From positions 310,001 through 374,000 of the forward strand of contig PHAG01000002.1 in NCBI GenBank assembly GCA_002841625.1: a stretch of 64,000 nucleotides of DNA. The letters are read 5' to 3'. Every line of letters starts with the position of its first letter. The stretch's first letter is position 1. Below are positions 17,597 to 26,850 of the stretch, in pieces. Below the pieces are notes generated by a model. The model was not told the DNA's origin, did no database searches, and saw nothing but the letters and a program-made list of their open reading frames with translations. This DNA is from Firmicutes bacterium HGW-Firmicutes-1. GTDB taxonomy: Bacteria; Bacillota; Clostridia; Lachnospirales; Vallitaleaceae. Position numbers and translations under genes: made by a program.

Positions 17597-18919
17597 ATGA
17601 GCGCATTAACTTTTAAAAGAGGCATTCACCCGAATGAGTCCAAACATTTAACGGAACACAAACAAATAAATACCATATTACCAACTGGTGACCTTGTTTT
17701 TCCAATGGTTCAACACATTGGAGCACCATGTAAACCAATAGTTGCAAAAGGTGATTACGTTTTTGTAGGCCAAAAGATTGGAGAAGCTCAAGGGTTCATT
17801 TCTTCACCGATACATAGTAGTGTTTCAGGTATTGTTAAAAATGTAACGGATGTATTACATCCAAATGGATTTAAAATTGCAGCAGTAATCATTGAAAATG
17901 ACGAAAAGTATGCAATGCTTGAATCTATTGTGCAGAGAACGGATATTAATAGCCTATCAAAAGAAGAAATTATTGAAATTGTAAAAGAAGCAGGAATTGT
18001 AGGTATGGGCGGTGCAGGATTCCCGACTCATGTTAAACTATCTCCACCACCAACTAAAAATATTGAGTACATCATCATCAATGGTGCAGAATGCGAACCA
18101 TTTCTAACATCTGACCATAGAATCATGTTGGAAGAGACTGAAAGAATTGTTTTAGGTTTGAAAATTGTTTTATCAATATTTCCTAATGCCAAAGGATATA
18201 TAGGTATTGAAGACAATAAACCAGATGCTATTAAAGTACTACAAGAAGCAACAAAGAATATTTCTAATATTGAAGTTGCAGTAGTGAAATCAAAGTATCC
18301 TCAAGGTGCTGAAAAACAACTTATATACTCTATAACGAAACGTATTGTTCCCGCGGGAGGATTACCAGCAGATGTAGGATGTATTGTTAACAATATTGAC
18401 ACGATAGTGGCAATACAAAAAGCGATCTATGAAGGATTGCCATTAATTAGAAGAATTGTAACTGTTTCAGGAGGGGCTATAAAAAATCCTCAAAATTTCC
18501 AGGTTAAGTTAGGTGTTTCTTATAGAGAACTCATTGAAGCAGCAGGCGGATTTACTGAAACTCCGGCTAAGGTTATTTCTGGAGGTCCTATGATGGGATT
18601 TGCAATGTATTCCTTGGATGTACCTGTTGTGAAAGGAACTTCTTCTATTTTATGTCTTACTAAAGATGAAATTGGAACAGATGAAGAGCAAAATTGCATC
18701 AGATGTGGAAAGTGTGTTATGCACTGCCCAATGAGTCTAATGCCAATGGAGCTTAATAAATATGCATTAGCGAATGAAGTTGACAAAGTCGAAATATATA
18801 GAGGCATGGATTGTATTGAATGTGGTGCCTGTTCTTATGTTTGTCCTTCAAAGCGTCATTTATTACAATCTATTAGAACAGCTAAAAAAACAATATTAGT
18901 AAATAGAAAAAACAGCTAA
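17597..18919 (+). CDS. rnfC: Rnf complex subunit RnfC (NAD-binding, [4Fe-4S])
   Basis: Membrane-associated subunit of the ferredoxin:NAD+ oxidoreductase that couples electron flow to ion export. At 440 residues it has the clostridial size. An N-terminal biotinyl-like fold (about 30-110, IGAPCKPIVAKGDYVFVGQK) is followed by the flavoprotein-51K-like NADH/FMN domain with the glycine loop GIVGMGGAGFPTHVK and ECEPFLTSD. An SLBB segment comes next, and near the C-terminus two [4Fe-4S] motifs, CIRCGKCVMHCP and CIECGACSYVCP. First gene of a six-gene operon with its own promoter and a GGGGG ribosome site 8 bases upstream. Confidence 0.95.
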   Translation: MSALTFKRGIHPNESKHLTEHKQINTILPTGDLVFPMVQHIGAPCKPIVAKGDYVFVGQKIGEAQGFISSPIHSSVSGIVKNVTDVLHPNGFKIAAVIIENDEKYAMLESIVQRTDINSLSKEEIIEIVKEAGIVGMGGAGFPTHVKLSPPPTKNIEYIIINGAECEPFLTSDHRIMLEETERIVLGLKIVLSIFPNAKGYIGIEDNKPDAIKVLQEATKNISNIEVAVVKSKYPQGAEKQLIYSITKRIVPAGGLPADVGCIVNNIDTIVAIQKAIYEGLPLIRRIVTVSGGAIKNPQNFQVKLGVSYRELIEAAGGFTETPAKVISGGPMMGFAMYSLDVPVVKGTSSILCLTKDEIGTDEEQNCIRCGKCVMHCPMSLMPMELNKYALANEVDKVEIYRGMDCIECGACSYVCPSKRHLLQSIRTAKKTILVNRKNS

Positions 18920-18932
18920 GGAGGAATTTAAC

Positions 18933-19877
18933 GTGTCTGATTTATTCGTTGTATCTTCGTCACCGCATATACGTGCAAAGGAAAATGTGTCAACAGTTAT
19001 GAGAGATGTAGTCATTGCACTGTTGCCAGCAACATTCTTTGGCGTTTATAATTTTGGGATAAGAGCATTGATTATAGTAGTATTATGTATAGCAAGCTCA
19101 GTTGCAGCAGAAGCGCTATATCAAATGCTAACGAATCAAAAGATAACTACTGGTGATTATAGTGCGATTATTACTGGTTTATTACTTGGATTAAACCTAC
19201 CTCATACAGTACCATATTTTATCCCTGTTTTAGGTAGTGTATTCGCAATTATTATTGTTAAGCAATTGTTTGGTGGTCTTGGTCAGAATTTTATGAATCC
19301 AGCATTGGCAGCAAGAGCATTTTTATTAATTTCTTTTGCCGGCATTATGACCAAATGGCAGCTTGATGGGGTAAGTACTGCGACACCTCTTGCAATATTT
19401 AAAGCAGAATCAGCAATGGGTTTTAACGCACCAGAGTTGATGGATTTATTTATTGGTCGTATCGGTGGATGTATTGGTGAAACCTCTGCGATTGCATTAA
19501 TTTTAGGTGGCTTATATTTATTGTTTAGAAAAGTGATTGACTGGAGAATTCCAGGTACATATTTATTAACAGTAGCAATTATGGCCGTTGCCCTTGGTGG
19601 AAAAGGCTTTGATATTAACACAATAGCCTACCATTTGTTTTCTGGTGGTTTATTATTAGGTGCTTTCTTTATGGCAACTGATTATTCTTCTTCCCCGATG
19701 ACAAATATCGGTAAAATCATTATGGGTATTGGGTGTGGAATTTTAACAATTCTCATTAGATTATATGGGGGTTATCCAGAAGGTGTTTCTTTTGCTATCT
19801 TAATCATGAACTTATTTGTACCTCTTATTGATCGTTACACAATTCCAAAATCCTTTGGGGAGGTGGCAAAAAAATGA
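18933..19877 (+). CDS. rnfD: Rnf complex subunit RnfD (membrane, covalent FMN)
   Basis: Integral membrane subunit, 314 residues, with about 8-9 hydrophobic helices. GTG start with AAGGAGG. The FMN-attachment motif is seen as DGVSTATPL, with Thr151 the expected covalent site; the fold is shared with NqrB. It helps pass electrons through the membrane and probably forms part of the ion path. It starts 13 bases after rnfC and overlaps rnfG by 4 bases (ATGA). Confidence 0.95.
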   Translation: MSDLFVVSSSPHIRAKENVSTVMRDVVIALLPATFFGVYNFGIRALIIVVLCIASSVAAEALYQMLTNQKITTGDYSAIITGLLLGLNLPHTVPYFIPVLGSVFAIIIVKQLFGGLGQNFMNPALAARAFLLISFAGIMTKWQLDGVSTATPLAIFKAESAMGFNAPELMDLFIGRIGGCIGETSAIALILGGLYLLFRKVIDWRIPGTYLLTVAIMAVALGGKGFDINTIAYHLFSGGLLLGAFFMATDYSSSPMTNIGKIIMGIGCGILTILIRLYGGYPEGVSFAILIMNLFVPLIDRYTIPKSFGEVAKK

Positions 19878-20446
19878 AAGAACTAATAAAGAATGCATTA
19901 ATATTATTTGCAATTACCTTAGTGGGAACAATTTTGCTTGCCATTTCTTATCAGGTAACAGAAGAACCAATTAAGCTACAAAAAGCAAAGCAAACGGCAG
20001 CTGCTAATGAAACAGTAATGCCAGGTGCAGATTTTGAGCCATTGGTAGATTTAGACCTTACAAAGCATGAAAAAATCGATTCAATATTTGCTGCTAAAAA
20101 TGCTGATGAGATTGTTGGTTATACGTTTAAGTTGATTACAGATGAAGGATATAATTCTGGTTTAGAAATCATAGTTGGAATTAGTTTAGAAGGTAGCGTA
20201 ACTGGAGTTGACATCGTAAAGAGTTCAGAAACACCAGGTCTTGGTGCTAAGGCAGATGATCCAGAGTTTAAAGGTAAATTTACGGATAAACCACTTTCAG
20301 AACTAACAGTTGTAAAAGGTAGTGCAGCTAATGAAAATGAAATTGAATCCATTAGCGGTGCAACGATTACTTCAAGAGCAGTAGCTAATGCTGTGAATGA
20401 AGCAATTAACTATTATAATAATGAATTGTCAAAGGGGGGCAACTAA
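19874..20446 (+). CDS. rnfG: Rnf complex subunit RnfG (extracytoplasmic, covalent FMN)
   Basis: A 190-residue protein with one N-terminal membrane anchor (about 5-27) and an outer FMN-binding domain. SGATITS places the phosphoester-linked FMN on Thr164. ETPGLGAKADDPEFKGKF is the usual conserved segment before it. It overlaps rnfD by 4 bases and abuts rnfE with no gap, which suggests coupled translation within the complex. Confidence 0.95.
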   Translation: MKELIKNALILFAITLVGTILLAISYQVTEEPIKLQKAKQTAAANETVMPGADFEPLVDLDLTKHEKIDSIFAAKNADEIVGYTFKLITDEGYNSGLEIIVGISLEGSVTGVDIVKSSETPGLGAKADDPEFKGKFTDKPLSELTVVKGSAANENEIESISGATITSRAVANAVNEAINYYNNELSKGGN

Positions 20447-21052
20447 ATGAGCGGGTTAATAAACAGATTAAAAAATGGTCTTGTTACTGAGAACCCTACC
20501 TTTGTTCAAGTATTAGGTATGTGCCCAACCTTAGCAGTAACAACTTCTGCTATTAACGGTTTAGGTATGGGACTTGCAACTACAGCTGTTCTTATGGGTT
20601 CTAACTTAGTAATATCAATGCTAAGAAATATAATACCATCAAAGGTGAGAATACCAGCGTTTATAGTTGTTATTGCAGTATTTGTAACAATTACAGATAT
20701 GCTATTACAAGCGTTTGTACCTTCCTTATATTCAGCTCTTGGTATTTTTATCCCTTTAATCGTTGTAAATTGTGTTGTGCTTGGTAGAGCAGAAGCTTAT
20801 GCATCAAAAAATGGTCTATTAAATTCCCTTTGGGATGGTTTGGGTAATGGACTAGGATTTACCTTTTCATTAGGTGTAATTGGTATTATTAGAGAAATTT
20901 TTGGTTCAGGTGCAGCATTTGGAAAAAATATTATGCCAAGTTTTTATGAACCAGTAACTATATTAGTTCTTGCACCAGGTGCATTTATTGTATTAGGGTT
21001 GGTGTTTGCGCTATTTAACTTTGTAAATTCAAAAAAAACGAATAAAGCATAG
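20447..21052 (+). CDS. rnfE: Rnf complex subunit RnfE (membrane)
   Basis: Six-helix membrane protein of 201 residues, paired pseudo-symmetrically with RnfA. The N-terminal ENPTFVQVLGMCPTLAVT carries the cysteine that, with that of RnfA, holds the intramembrane iron-sulfur centre in the RnfA/RnfE (NqrD/E) family; IVVNCVVLGRAEAYA is the second family motif. The ribosome site GGGGGG lies within the end of rnfG, directly upstream. Confidence 0.94.
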   Translation: MSGLINRLKNGLVTENPTFVQVLGMCPTLAVTTSAINGLGMGLATTAVLMGSNLVISMLRNIIPSKVRIPAFIVVIAVFVTITDMLLQAFVPSLYSALGIFIPLIVVNCVVLGRAEAYASKNGLLNSLWDGLGNGLGFTFSLGVIGIIREIFGSGAAFGKNIMPSFYEPVTILVLAPGAFIVLGLVFALFNFVNSKKTNKA

Positions 21053-21067
21053 AGGAGGGACAAAAAA

Positions 21068-21640
21068 ATGGATTTATTATTATTGTTTATTGGTGCCATT
21101 ATTGTAAATAACGTTGTATTATCACGATTTTTAGGAATTTGTCCTTTTCTTGGTGTTTCTAAGAAAGTGGAGACAGCTGTTGGTATGGGTCTTGCTGTTA
21201 CATTTGTTATCACACTAGCATCTTTAATATCTTATATTGTTTATGAGTTCTTGCTAGTAAACTTGCACTTGGAATATTTATCTACAATTACTTTTATATT
21301 GGTTATAGCTGCATTAGTACAATTTGTAGAAATGGTTATTCAAAAAACAAGTCCGTCACTATACCAAGCACTAGGCGTATATTTGCCTTTGATCACAACA
21401 AACTGTGCAGTACTTGGGGTAGCAGTTATTAATATGACTAGTAAATACTCTTTATTTGCAAGTGTTATTAACGGTTTAGGAACTTCAATTGGCTTTACAT
21501 TAGCAATTATTCTAATGGCAGGCATAAGAGAAAGAATAGAATATAACAATGTACCAAAGCCTTTCAAAGGCTATCCTATTGTGTTAATCACAGCAAGCTT
21601 AATGGCAATTGCATTCTTAGGCTTCACTGGATTAATCTAA
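21068..21640 (+). CDS. rnfA: Rnf complex subunit RnfA (membrane)
   Basis: Six-helix membrane protein of 190 residues. NNVVLSRFLGICPFLGVSKK contains the cluster-ligand Cys; LPLITTNCAVLGVAV is the second conserved segment with a further Cys. Pairs with RnfE to bridge electrons across the membrane. AGAGGAGGG lies upstream of the ATG, 15 bases after rnfE. Confidence 0.95.
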   Translation: MDLLLLFIGAIIVNNVVLSRFLGICPFLGVSKKVETAVGMGLAVTFVITLASLISYIVYEFLLVNLHLEYLSTITFILVIAALVQFVEMVIQKTSPSLYQALGVYLPLITTNCAVLGVAVINMTSKYSLFASVINGLGTSIGFTLAIILMAGIRERIEYNNVPKPFKGYPIVLITASLMAIAFLGFTGLI

Positions 21641-21660
21641 AAAGAATGGAGGGTTAAGTC

Positions 21661-22455
21661 GTGGATTATATAAATATCCTTTATGCTGCAGCAGCACTTG
21701 GTGGCCTTGCTTTACTTTTTGGTGTTGGACTTGGGTTTGCAGCAATAAAATTTGCTGTTGAAGTAGATCCTTTAGTACCAGTAGTTAGAGAATTATTACC
21801 AGGAGCTAATTGTGGAGGTTGTGGTTTTGCTGGATGTGATGCATTTGCAAATGCGCTAGTAAGCGGTGCAGCTAGACCAAACGGATGTCCTGTAAATAAT
21901 AGTGACAATGCATCAAAAATTGCAATTGCATTAGGTCAAGTTGCAGTAGTAGGCGAAAAAACAAGTGCTTTTGTAAAATGTAATGGTACTTGTGATTTAG
22001 CGAGTGAAAAATATGAATACTATGGAATTAAAGATTGTCAAGCTGCTACGTATCTACAAGGTACAGGTTCAAAAGGCTGCGAATATGGTTGTTTAGGACT
22101 TGGAAGCTGTTTTAATGTCTGTATGTTCGATGCGATTACTATTGAAAATGGTATTGCAATCATTGATGAGGACAAATGTGTTTCATGTGGTTTATGTGTT
22201 AATGCTTGTCCAAAGAATATTATTGAGATTGTTAAAGTTTCTGGTCATACTAGAGTAAAATGTAATTCTAAAGATAAAGGCAAAGAAGTGAAAGCAAATT
22301 GTAGTGTTGGATGTATAGGCTGTGGTATTTGTGTTAAACAATGTGAAAGTGACGCAATCCACGTGAATGATTCCTTAGCAAAAATTGATTATGATAAATG
22401 TATCAATTGTGGTAAATGTGTAGCTAAATGTCCTACAAAGGCAATCATTAGCTAA
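21661..22455 (+). CDS. rnfB: Rnf complex subunit RnfB (ferredoxin-accepting iron-sulfur protein)
   Basis: A 264-residue subunit that receives electrons from reduced ferredoxin. N-terminal membrane anchor (about 4-28), then the Fe4S domain CGGCGFAGCDAFANAL...CP, then several cysteine clusters: CLGLGSCFNVC, CVSCGLCVNACP, CIGCGICVKQC and CINCGKCVAKCP. The polyferredoxin count fits clostridial RnfB. GTG start with GGAGGG. Last gene of the operon and followed by a strong terminator. Confidence 0.95.
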   Translation: MDYINILYAAAALGGLALLFGVGLGFAAIKFAVEVDPLVPVVRELLPGANCGGCGFAGCDAFANALVSGAARPNGCPVNNSDNASKIAIALGQVAVVGEKTSAFVKCNGTCDLASEKYEYYGIKDCQAATYLQGTGSKGCEYGCLGLGSCFNVCMFDAITIENGIAIIDEDKCVSCGLCVNACPKNIIEIVKVSGHTRVKCNSKDKGKEVKANCSVGCIGCGICVKQCESDAIHVNDSLAKIDYDKCINCGKCVAKCPTKAIIS

Positions 22456-22472
22456 TCAAATAATTATGATAG

Positions 22473-22507
22473 GACGTAACTGATTTGATTCAGTTACGTC
22501 TTTTGTT
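22473..22507 (+). terminator. Intrinsic terminator of the rnf operon
   Basis: Perfect 11-base stem GACGTAACTGA (22473-22483) / TCAGTTACGTC (22490-22500), a 6-base loop, then TTTTGTT. Confidence 0.9.
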
Positions 22508-22615
22508 ATTTAGAAGGGTAGCAAAAAAACTATTTGGTTTTTGTATACAAAGTAATTTGGTTATGATAAAATTATCCTTGAGATAAATTTTTATTGCAAG
22601 GAAGGATGATGAAAA

Positions 22616-22885
22616 ATGGCTTATAGCAGAGGTGGCGTGAAGAACGGATGGTCGCTATTTTTTTTGATTTTAGCAGGTATCGTTTTAGGGGGATTTTTAG
22701 GTAGCCTTGCAGTCGATGTACCATTTTTAAACTGGCTTAATTTTGGTTATACTTTTGGTATGAATGATCCGGTTGCAATGGATTTAAAAGTAGTATTTCT
22801 TCAATTTCAAATTTCTTTTGATATATCTATTGCGAGCTTATTAGGAATCGGTGTTGCGATTTTTGTATATAAAAAAGTATTGTAA
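22616..22885 (+). CDS. DUF4321 small membrane protein
   Basis: An 89-residue protein with two hydrophobic segments (about 12-35 and 66-87) and a short loop containing VPFLNWLNFGYTFGM. This matches the DUF4321 family, small proteins of unknown function often found just before maf-radC-mreB in Clostridia, as here. Ribosome site AAGGAAGGA. The link to cell-envelope or shape genes is by position only. Confidence 0.75.
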   Translation: MAYSRGGVKNGWSLFFLILAGIVLGGFLGSLAVDVPFLNWLNFGYTFGMNDPVAMDLKVVFLQFQISFDISIASLLGIGVAIFVYKKVL

Positions 22886-22908
22886 ATCTAAAGGATAAAA
22901 AGGGACTT

Positions 22909-23505
22909 ATGATAAATATTGTTTTGGCATCTGCTTCACCAAGAAGAAGCGAAATTTTAGAAAAACTAAATATTCCATTTCAAAAAAGAGTGAGCTTAAT
23001 TGATGAGGCAAAATATTTTAACGATGATCCAAGAGAGCTAGTAAAAACCCTATCCTTGGAGAAAGCAAAAAGTGTTATCATTGAAGCAAATGAAGATAAA
23101 ATCATTATTGGTGCTGATACAGTAGTTGTTTATGATAATAAGGTACTCGGAAAACCACATAACGATCAGGATGCTTTATGTTATTTGAAACAACTTTCAG
23201 GGAAAATGCATTTTGTGTATACTGGGATAACAATGCTTCATCCATTATACAATAAGGTCTATATTGACTATTGCGAAACAATGGTTTTTATGAGAGACTA
23301 TAACGAACATGAAATGAATGCCTATATTAAAACAAAAGAACCAATTGATAAAGCTGGTGCCTATGCGATTCAAGGTTATGGGGCTACGCTCGTTGATAAA
23401 ATAGATGGTGATTATTATAATGTTGTAGGTTTGCCTATCTCAAAATTAATCGAAGGATTTTTCCATCTAGGTGTTGATTACTTTAATTCGTTTCATAATG
23501 ATTAA
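22909..23505 (+). CDS. maf: Maf family nucleoside triphosphate pyrophosphatase (dTTP/UTP type)
   Basis: A 198-residue cytoplasmic house-cleaning enzyme that hydrolyses dTTP, UTP or modified nucleotides to monophosphates and PPi. Signature SASPRRSEIL at residues 8-17; IIGADTVVVYDNKVLGKP carries the metal-binding Asp; DKAGAYAIQGYGA is the third conserved block. Overproduction affects septation in Bacillus, and it sits beside shape genes here as in many Firmicutes. Confidence 0.92.
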   Translation: MINIVLASASPRRSEILEKLNIPFQKRVSLIDEAKYFNDDPRELVKTLSLEKAKSVIIEANEDKIIIGADTVVVYDNKVLGKPHNDQDALCYLKQLSGKMHFVYTGITMLHPLYNKVYIDYCETMVFMRDYNEHEMNAYIKTKEPIDKAGAYAIQGYGATLVDKIDGDYYNVVGLPISKLIEGFFHLGVDYFNSFHND

Positions 23506-23589
23506 TAGACTATATAACATTTGCTGGGGAGTAGGTGTTAATAGATAAATGAATGCTAGACATTCAATAATTACAATGGGGGAGAAAAA

Positions 23590-24282
23590 ATGAATAATGT
23601 TAGGCTAACAGTTAAGGAATTGCCTACAGATGAACGACCTTATGAAAAACTTGAGAAGTATGGGGCTTCTGTTTTATCAGATGCTGAGCTTCTTGCAATT
23701 ATCATAAAAAGTGGTTCAAGAAGGGAGCGTTCCATTGACGTGGCACAAAAAGTATTAAAGCTAAATACAAGGGGTTTAGCTGGAATTCATCAATTATCAC
23801 TTAAAGAATTGGAGACAATTCCTGGGATTGGTAGAGTAAAAGCAATACAAATCAAATCAATTGCAGAGTTATCAACGCGTATTTCTAAGAACAGTGCAAT
23901 ACAAAAGCTTCAAATAAGTTCACCAGGCTCGGTTGCGAATATTTACATGGAAGAAATGCGACATCTACAACAAGAGCATTTGAAAATTGTTCTATTGGAT
24001 ACTAAAAACAACATTATTAGTGATCATACTATTTCCATTGGAACAGTGAATGCATCATTAGTAAATCCACGAGAAGTATTTATACATGCTCTAAAAAATT
24101 TAGCTGTTCATATCATAATTTTACATAATCACCCCAGTGGTGATCCAACGCCGAGTAAGGAAGATATATCTATAACAAAAAGAATTACAGAAGCAAGTGA
24201 AATTATTGGCATAAAATTATTAGATCATATTATAATAGGAGACGGTAAATATATAAGTTTAAGAGAAAAAGGTATATGTTAA
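23590..24282 (+). CDS. radC: RadC-family JAMM-domain protein
   Basis: A 230-residue protein with a helix-hairpin-helix region (about 55-75, LETIPGIGRVKAIQIKSIAELS) and a C-terminal JAB1/MPN+ metalloprotease-like domain with the metal motif LHNHPSGDPTPSKED. Start RPYEKLEKYGASVLSDAELLAIII is typical. Despite the historical name, a role in DNA repair is not established. It lies in the conserved maf-radC-mreB order. Ribosome site GGGGGAG. Confidence 0.92.
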   Translation: MNNVRLTVKELPTDERPYEKLEKYGASVLSDAELLAIIIKSGSRRERSIDVAQKVLKLNTRGLAGIHQLSLKELETIPGIGRVKAIQIKSIAELSTRISKNSAIQKLQISSPGSVANIYMEEMRHLQQEHLKIVLLDTKNNIISDHTISIGTVNASLVNPREVFIHALKNLAVHIIILHNHPSGDPTPSKEDISITKRITEASEIIGIKLLDHIIIGDGKYISLREKGIC

Positions 24283-24337
24283 CAAAAACTAATCATTGCT
24301 ACTGCCTAAGTTGAGATGTACGTGATATGAGTATCCT

Positions 24338-24367
24338 TTGCTTTTTTGGTAATAATAGTTTTATACT
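24338..24367 (+). promoter_or_regulatory. Possible promoter before mreB
   Basis: TTGCTT (24338-24343), 18 bases, TATACT (24362-24367). It lies 28 bases before the mreB start, so the leader would be very short. Moderate match only. Confidence 0.35.
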
Positions 24368-24394
24368 CAAAAGAGCTTTTCAAAGGAGAAAGAT

Positions 24395-25411
24395 ATGATT
24401 TTCAAAAGAGATTTTGGCTTTGATTTAGGCACAACATACATGCACATTTGTCAAAAAGATAAAGGTGTTATACTAAATGAACCAGAAGCTATTGCCATTG
24501 ATTTGATTTCAAAAAATGTAATTGCTGTTGGAGATATGGCATTCGATATGTATGAAAAAGCTCCTAAATCGATAAAAATAAATATGCCTGTAAAATATGG
24601 TGTTATTGCAGATTTTGATAATATGTTAAGCTTATTAGATTATCAATGTAAGAATTTGAAAATAGACAAAGGTAGTAGACCTACAGCACTTGTATGCGTT
24701 CCATATCATATTTCAGAGGTAGAAAGAAGAGCCTTATATGATTTGTTTACCAAGTCTAGACCAAGATTCAAAAGTGTTTTTATGCTTGAAAAACCACTTG
24801 CAGCTGGTATTGGCTGTGGAATAGATGTTATGGAACCCGTAGGAAATATGATCGTAGATATCGGTGGAGGTACGACCGAGATTTCGGTAATATCTTTAGG
24901 TGGTGTTGTTAATAGCGAGTTGATAAAAGTCGGCGGAGAAAGATTTGACAATAATATTAGGAACTTAGTGAAAAGAAACCACAATGTTTTAATAGGTTTA
25001 AGAACTGCTGAAAGAATTAAGATAGAGATTGGCAATGCAATAGGTAATGATATTAGCCAATCTATTGAGGTAGTTGGTAGAGATATTGTAAGTGGATTAC
25101 CAAAAACTGTTGAAATAACGAGTAACGAAGTACATGAGGCAATGAAGGAAGAGATTAATTCAATTATCGATGCCATTAAACTAATTCTAGAAAAAACTCC
25201 TCCAGAGCTTTCAGCAGATATATTATCCTCAGGAATTCACGTAACAGGTGGTACCGCAAGCATTAAAAACCTTGATAGGTTAATCAGTAAGGAAACGAAC
25301 CTTGAGGTGTTTATAAATGATAATCCTGCAAAGTGTGTTATCAATGGCGTATGCAATATATTGAACAATTATAATAAACATAAAAATATACTTTTTACAC
25401 TTAAAGAATAG
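24395..25411 (+). CDS. mreB: Rod-shape actin homologue MreB
   Basis: A 338-residue bacterial actin that guides lateral cell-wall synthesis under the membrane. Phosphate-1 loop FGFDLGTTYMHI, phosphate-2 loop IVDIGGGTTEISVISLGG, and adenosine motif VTGGTASIKNLDRLI are intact. Compared with canonical MreB the opening is DLGTTYMHI rather than DLGTANTLV, so it is somewhat divergent and could be an Mbl/MreBH-type paralogue. Directly followed by mreC, mreD and the elongation transpeptidase. Ribosome site AAAGGAG. Confidence 0.9.
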   Translation: MIFKRDFGFDLGTTYMHICQKDKGVILNEPEAIAIDLISKNVIAVGDMAFDMYEKAPKSIKINMPVKYGVIADFDNMLSLLDYQCKNLKIDKGSRPTALVCVPYHISEVERRALYDLFTKSRPRFKSVFMLEKPLAAGIGCGIDVMEPVGNMIVDIGGGTTEISVISLGGVVNSELIKVGGERFDNNIRNLVKRNHNVLIGLRTAERIKIEIGNAIGNDISQSIEVVGRDIVSGLPKTVEITSNEVHEAMKEEINSIIDAIKLILEKTPPELSADILSSGIHVTGGTASIKNLDRLISKETNLEVFINDNPAKCVINGVCNILNNYNKHKNILFTLKE

Positions 25412-25442
25412 TATTCGAACCTGTTTATTTAGGGAGGCATCC

Positions 25443-26294
25443 ATGAAAAGAAGAAGAAAGTTACCTGCGAAAAATATAATGATTGGAATTACAATAATAT
25501 GTATTATAGCAATTTTATTTACGTGGAAAAGCAGGTCAAGTATTACACCATTTGAAAAATCAATATCCTTTGTAATAATTCCAATACAAAATGGAGTAAA
25601 TGTTATTGGTGATTGGTTTGGAGAAAAGGTGCAGTTTGTTAAAGATATCAATGATTTAGAAAAGATAAATGAAACATTACAGACTGAACTTAATCAATTG
25701 GAATATGATAATAAAATTTTGCAAATGGATAAAACTGAACTTGAAAGATTAAGAGAGATATATACATTAGATAAAAGATATGCCGATTATCCTAAAATTG
25801 GTGCTCAGGTTATCGGAAAAGACCCAAGCAATTGGTACAAAACTTTTATGATCAACAAGGGTGAGAAAGATGGGCTTAAAGTCAACATGGTCGTATTAGC
25901 AGGGGATGGATTGGTTGGACATATTACTGAGGTAGGGCCTAATTACGCAAAGGTTCAATCAATCATTAATGATACCTGTAATGTTAGCGCAAAAATCATG
26001 AGAACGTCTGATTTATGTATCGTAAAGGGCGATCAAACACTCGTTAACGCAGATGCGTTATGTCGAGTGGACTACATTGAGGATCGAGCTAATATAGTCA
26101 TTGGTGACGAAATTGTTACTTCCCATTTAGGTTCTATTTATCCACCAGGAATTCTTATAGGCACAATCCAGGAAATTGATAGTGATTCACCAAAGATGAC
26201 AAGAACTGCTACTTTACAACCAGCTGTTGATTTCAAACATTTAGAAGAGGTTTTAGTTGTAAATCAAGTATGGGATGATGGTTTAACAGAATAA
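25443..26294 (+). CDS. mreC: Rod-shape protein MreC
   Basis: A 283-residue protein with one N-terminal membrane helix (about 12-28), an extracytoplasmic coiled coil (about 65-105) and a beta-rich domain with the family segments VIGKDPSNWYKTFMINKG and GDGLVGHITEVG. It scaffolds PBP2/RodA outside the membrane. GGGAGG ribosome site; part of mreBCD. Confidence 0.93.
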   Translation: MKRRRKLPAKNIMIGITIICIIAILFTWKSRSSITPFEKSISFVIIPIQNGVNVIGDWFGEKVQFVKDINDLEKINETLQTELNQLEYDNKILQMDKTELERLREIYTLDKRYADYPKIGAQVIGKDPSNWYKTFMINKGEKDGLKVNMVVLAGDGLVGHITEVGPNYAKVQSIINDTCNVSAKIMRTSDLCIVKGDQTLVNADALCRVDYIEDRANIVIGDEIVTSHLGSIYPPGILIGTIQEIDSDSPKMTRTATLQPAVDFKHLEEVLVVNQVWDDGLTE

Positions 26295-26328
26295 AACAAA
26301 AGTACATTGAAAGAGTAGGAATGAAGAA

Positions 26329-26850
26329 ATGGTTAGAGTAATAGCAGTTATTGCAATTATTATTTTTAATATTGTTTTTCAATCAACCATAGTTCAAAAC
26401 TTTGCTATTGGTGGTATTACAATAAATTTATTAATTATGACAGTTGTTTCTTTTTCTTTGATGAGAGGAAAGCTGGAAGGTGCCATTATTGGTTTTTTTA
26501 TTGGACTGATGCAGGATGTTTTTTTTGGTAGTGTAATTGGGTTTTATGCATTATTATATATGTATTTTGGATTTTTTAGTGGGTATCTTAACAAAGCACT
26601 TTATAGAGACAATTTATTAATACCAATACTCGCTATTTCTGTAAGTGATTTGATCTTAAATCTGTTTATTTACATAATGACATATCTTTTTAGAGGTAGA
26701 ACAGATTTTCCATATTATTTTACCAATATCATATTACCAGAACTAGTATATACGACTTTAGTAGCAGTATTTGTATATAAGTTTTATATGTTTGTGAATG
26801 AAAAACTTGATTCAGTGGAAAAAAGAAGGGAGAACAAGGATAAGGTATGA
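26329..26850 (+). CDS. mreD: Rod-shape membrane protein MreD
   Basis: A 173-residue hydrophobic protein with about five membrane helices, typical of MreD in size and in its GFFIGLMQDVFFGSVIGFYAL segment. It overlaps the PBP2 gene by 4 bases (ATGA), so translation is coupled to the enzyme it works with. Confidence 0.9.
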   Translation: MVRVIAVIAIIIFNIVFQSTIVQNFAIGGITINLLIMTVVSFSLMRGKLEGAIIGFFIGLMQDVFFGSVIGFYALLYMYFGFFSGYLNKALYRDNLLIPILAISVSDLILNLFIYIMTYLFRGRTDFPYYFTNIILPELVYTTLVAVFVYKFYMFVNEKLDSVEKRRENKDKV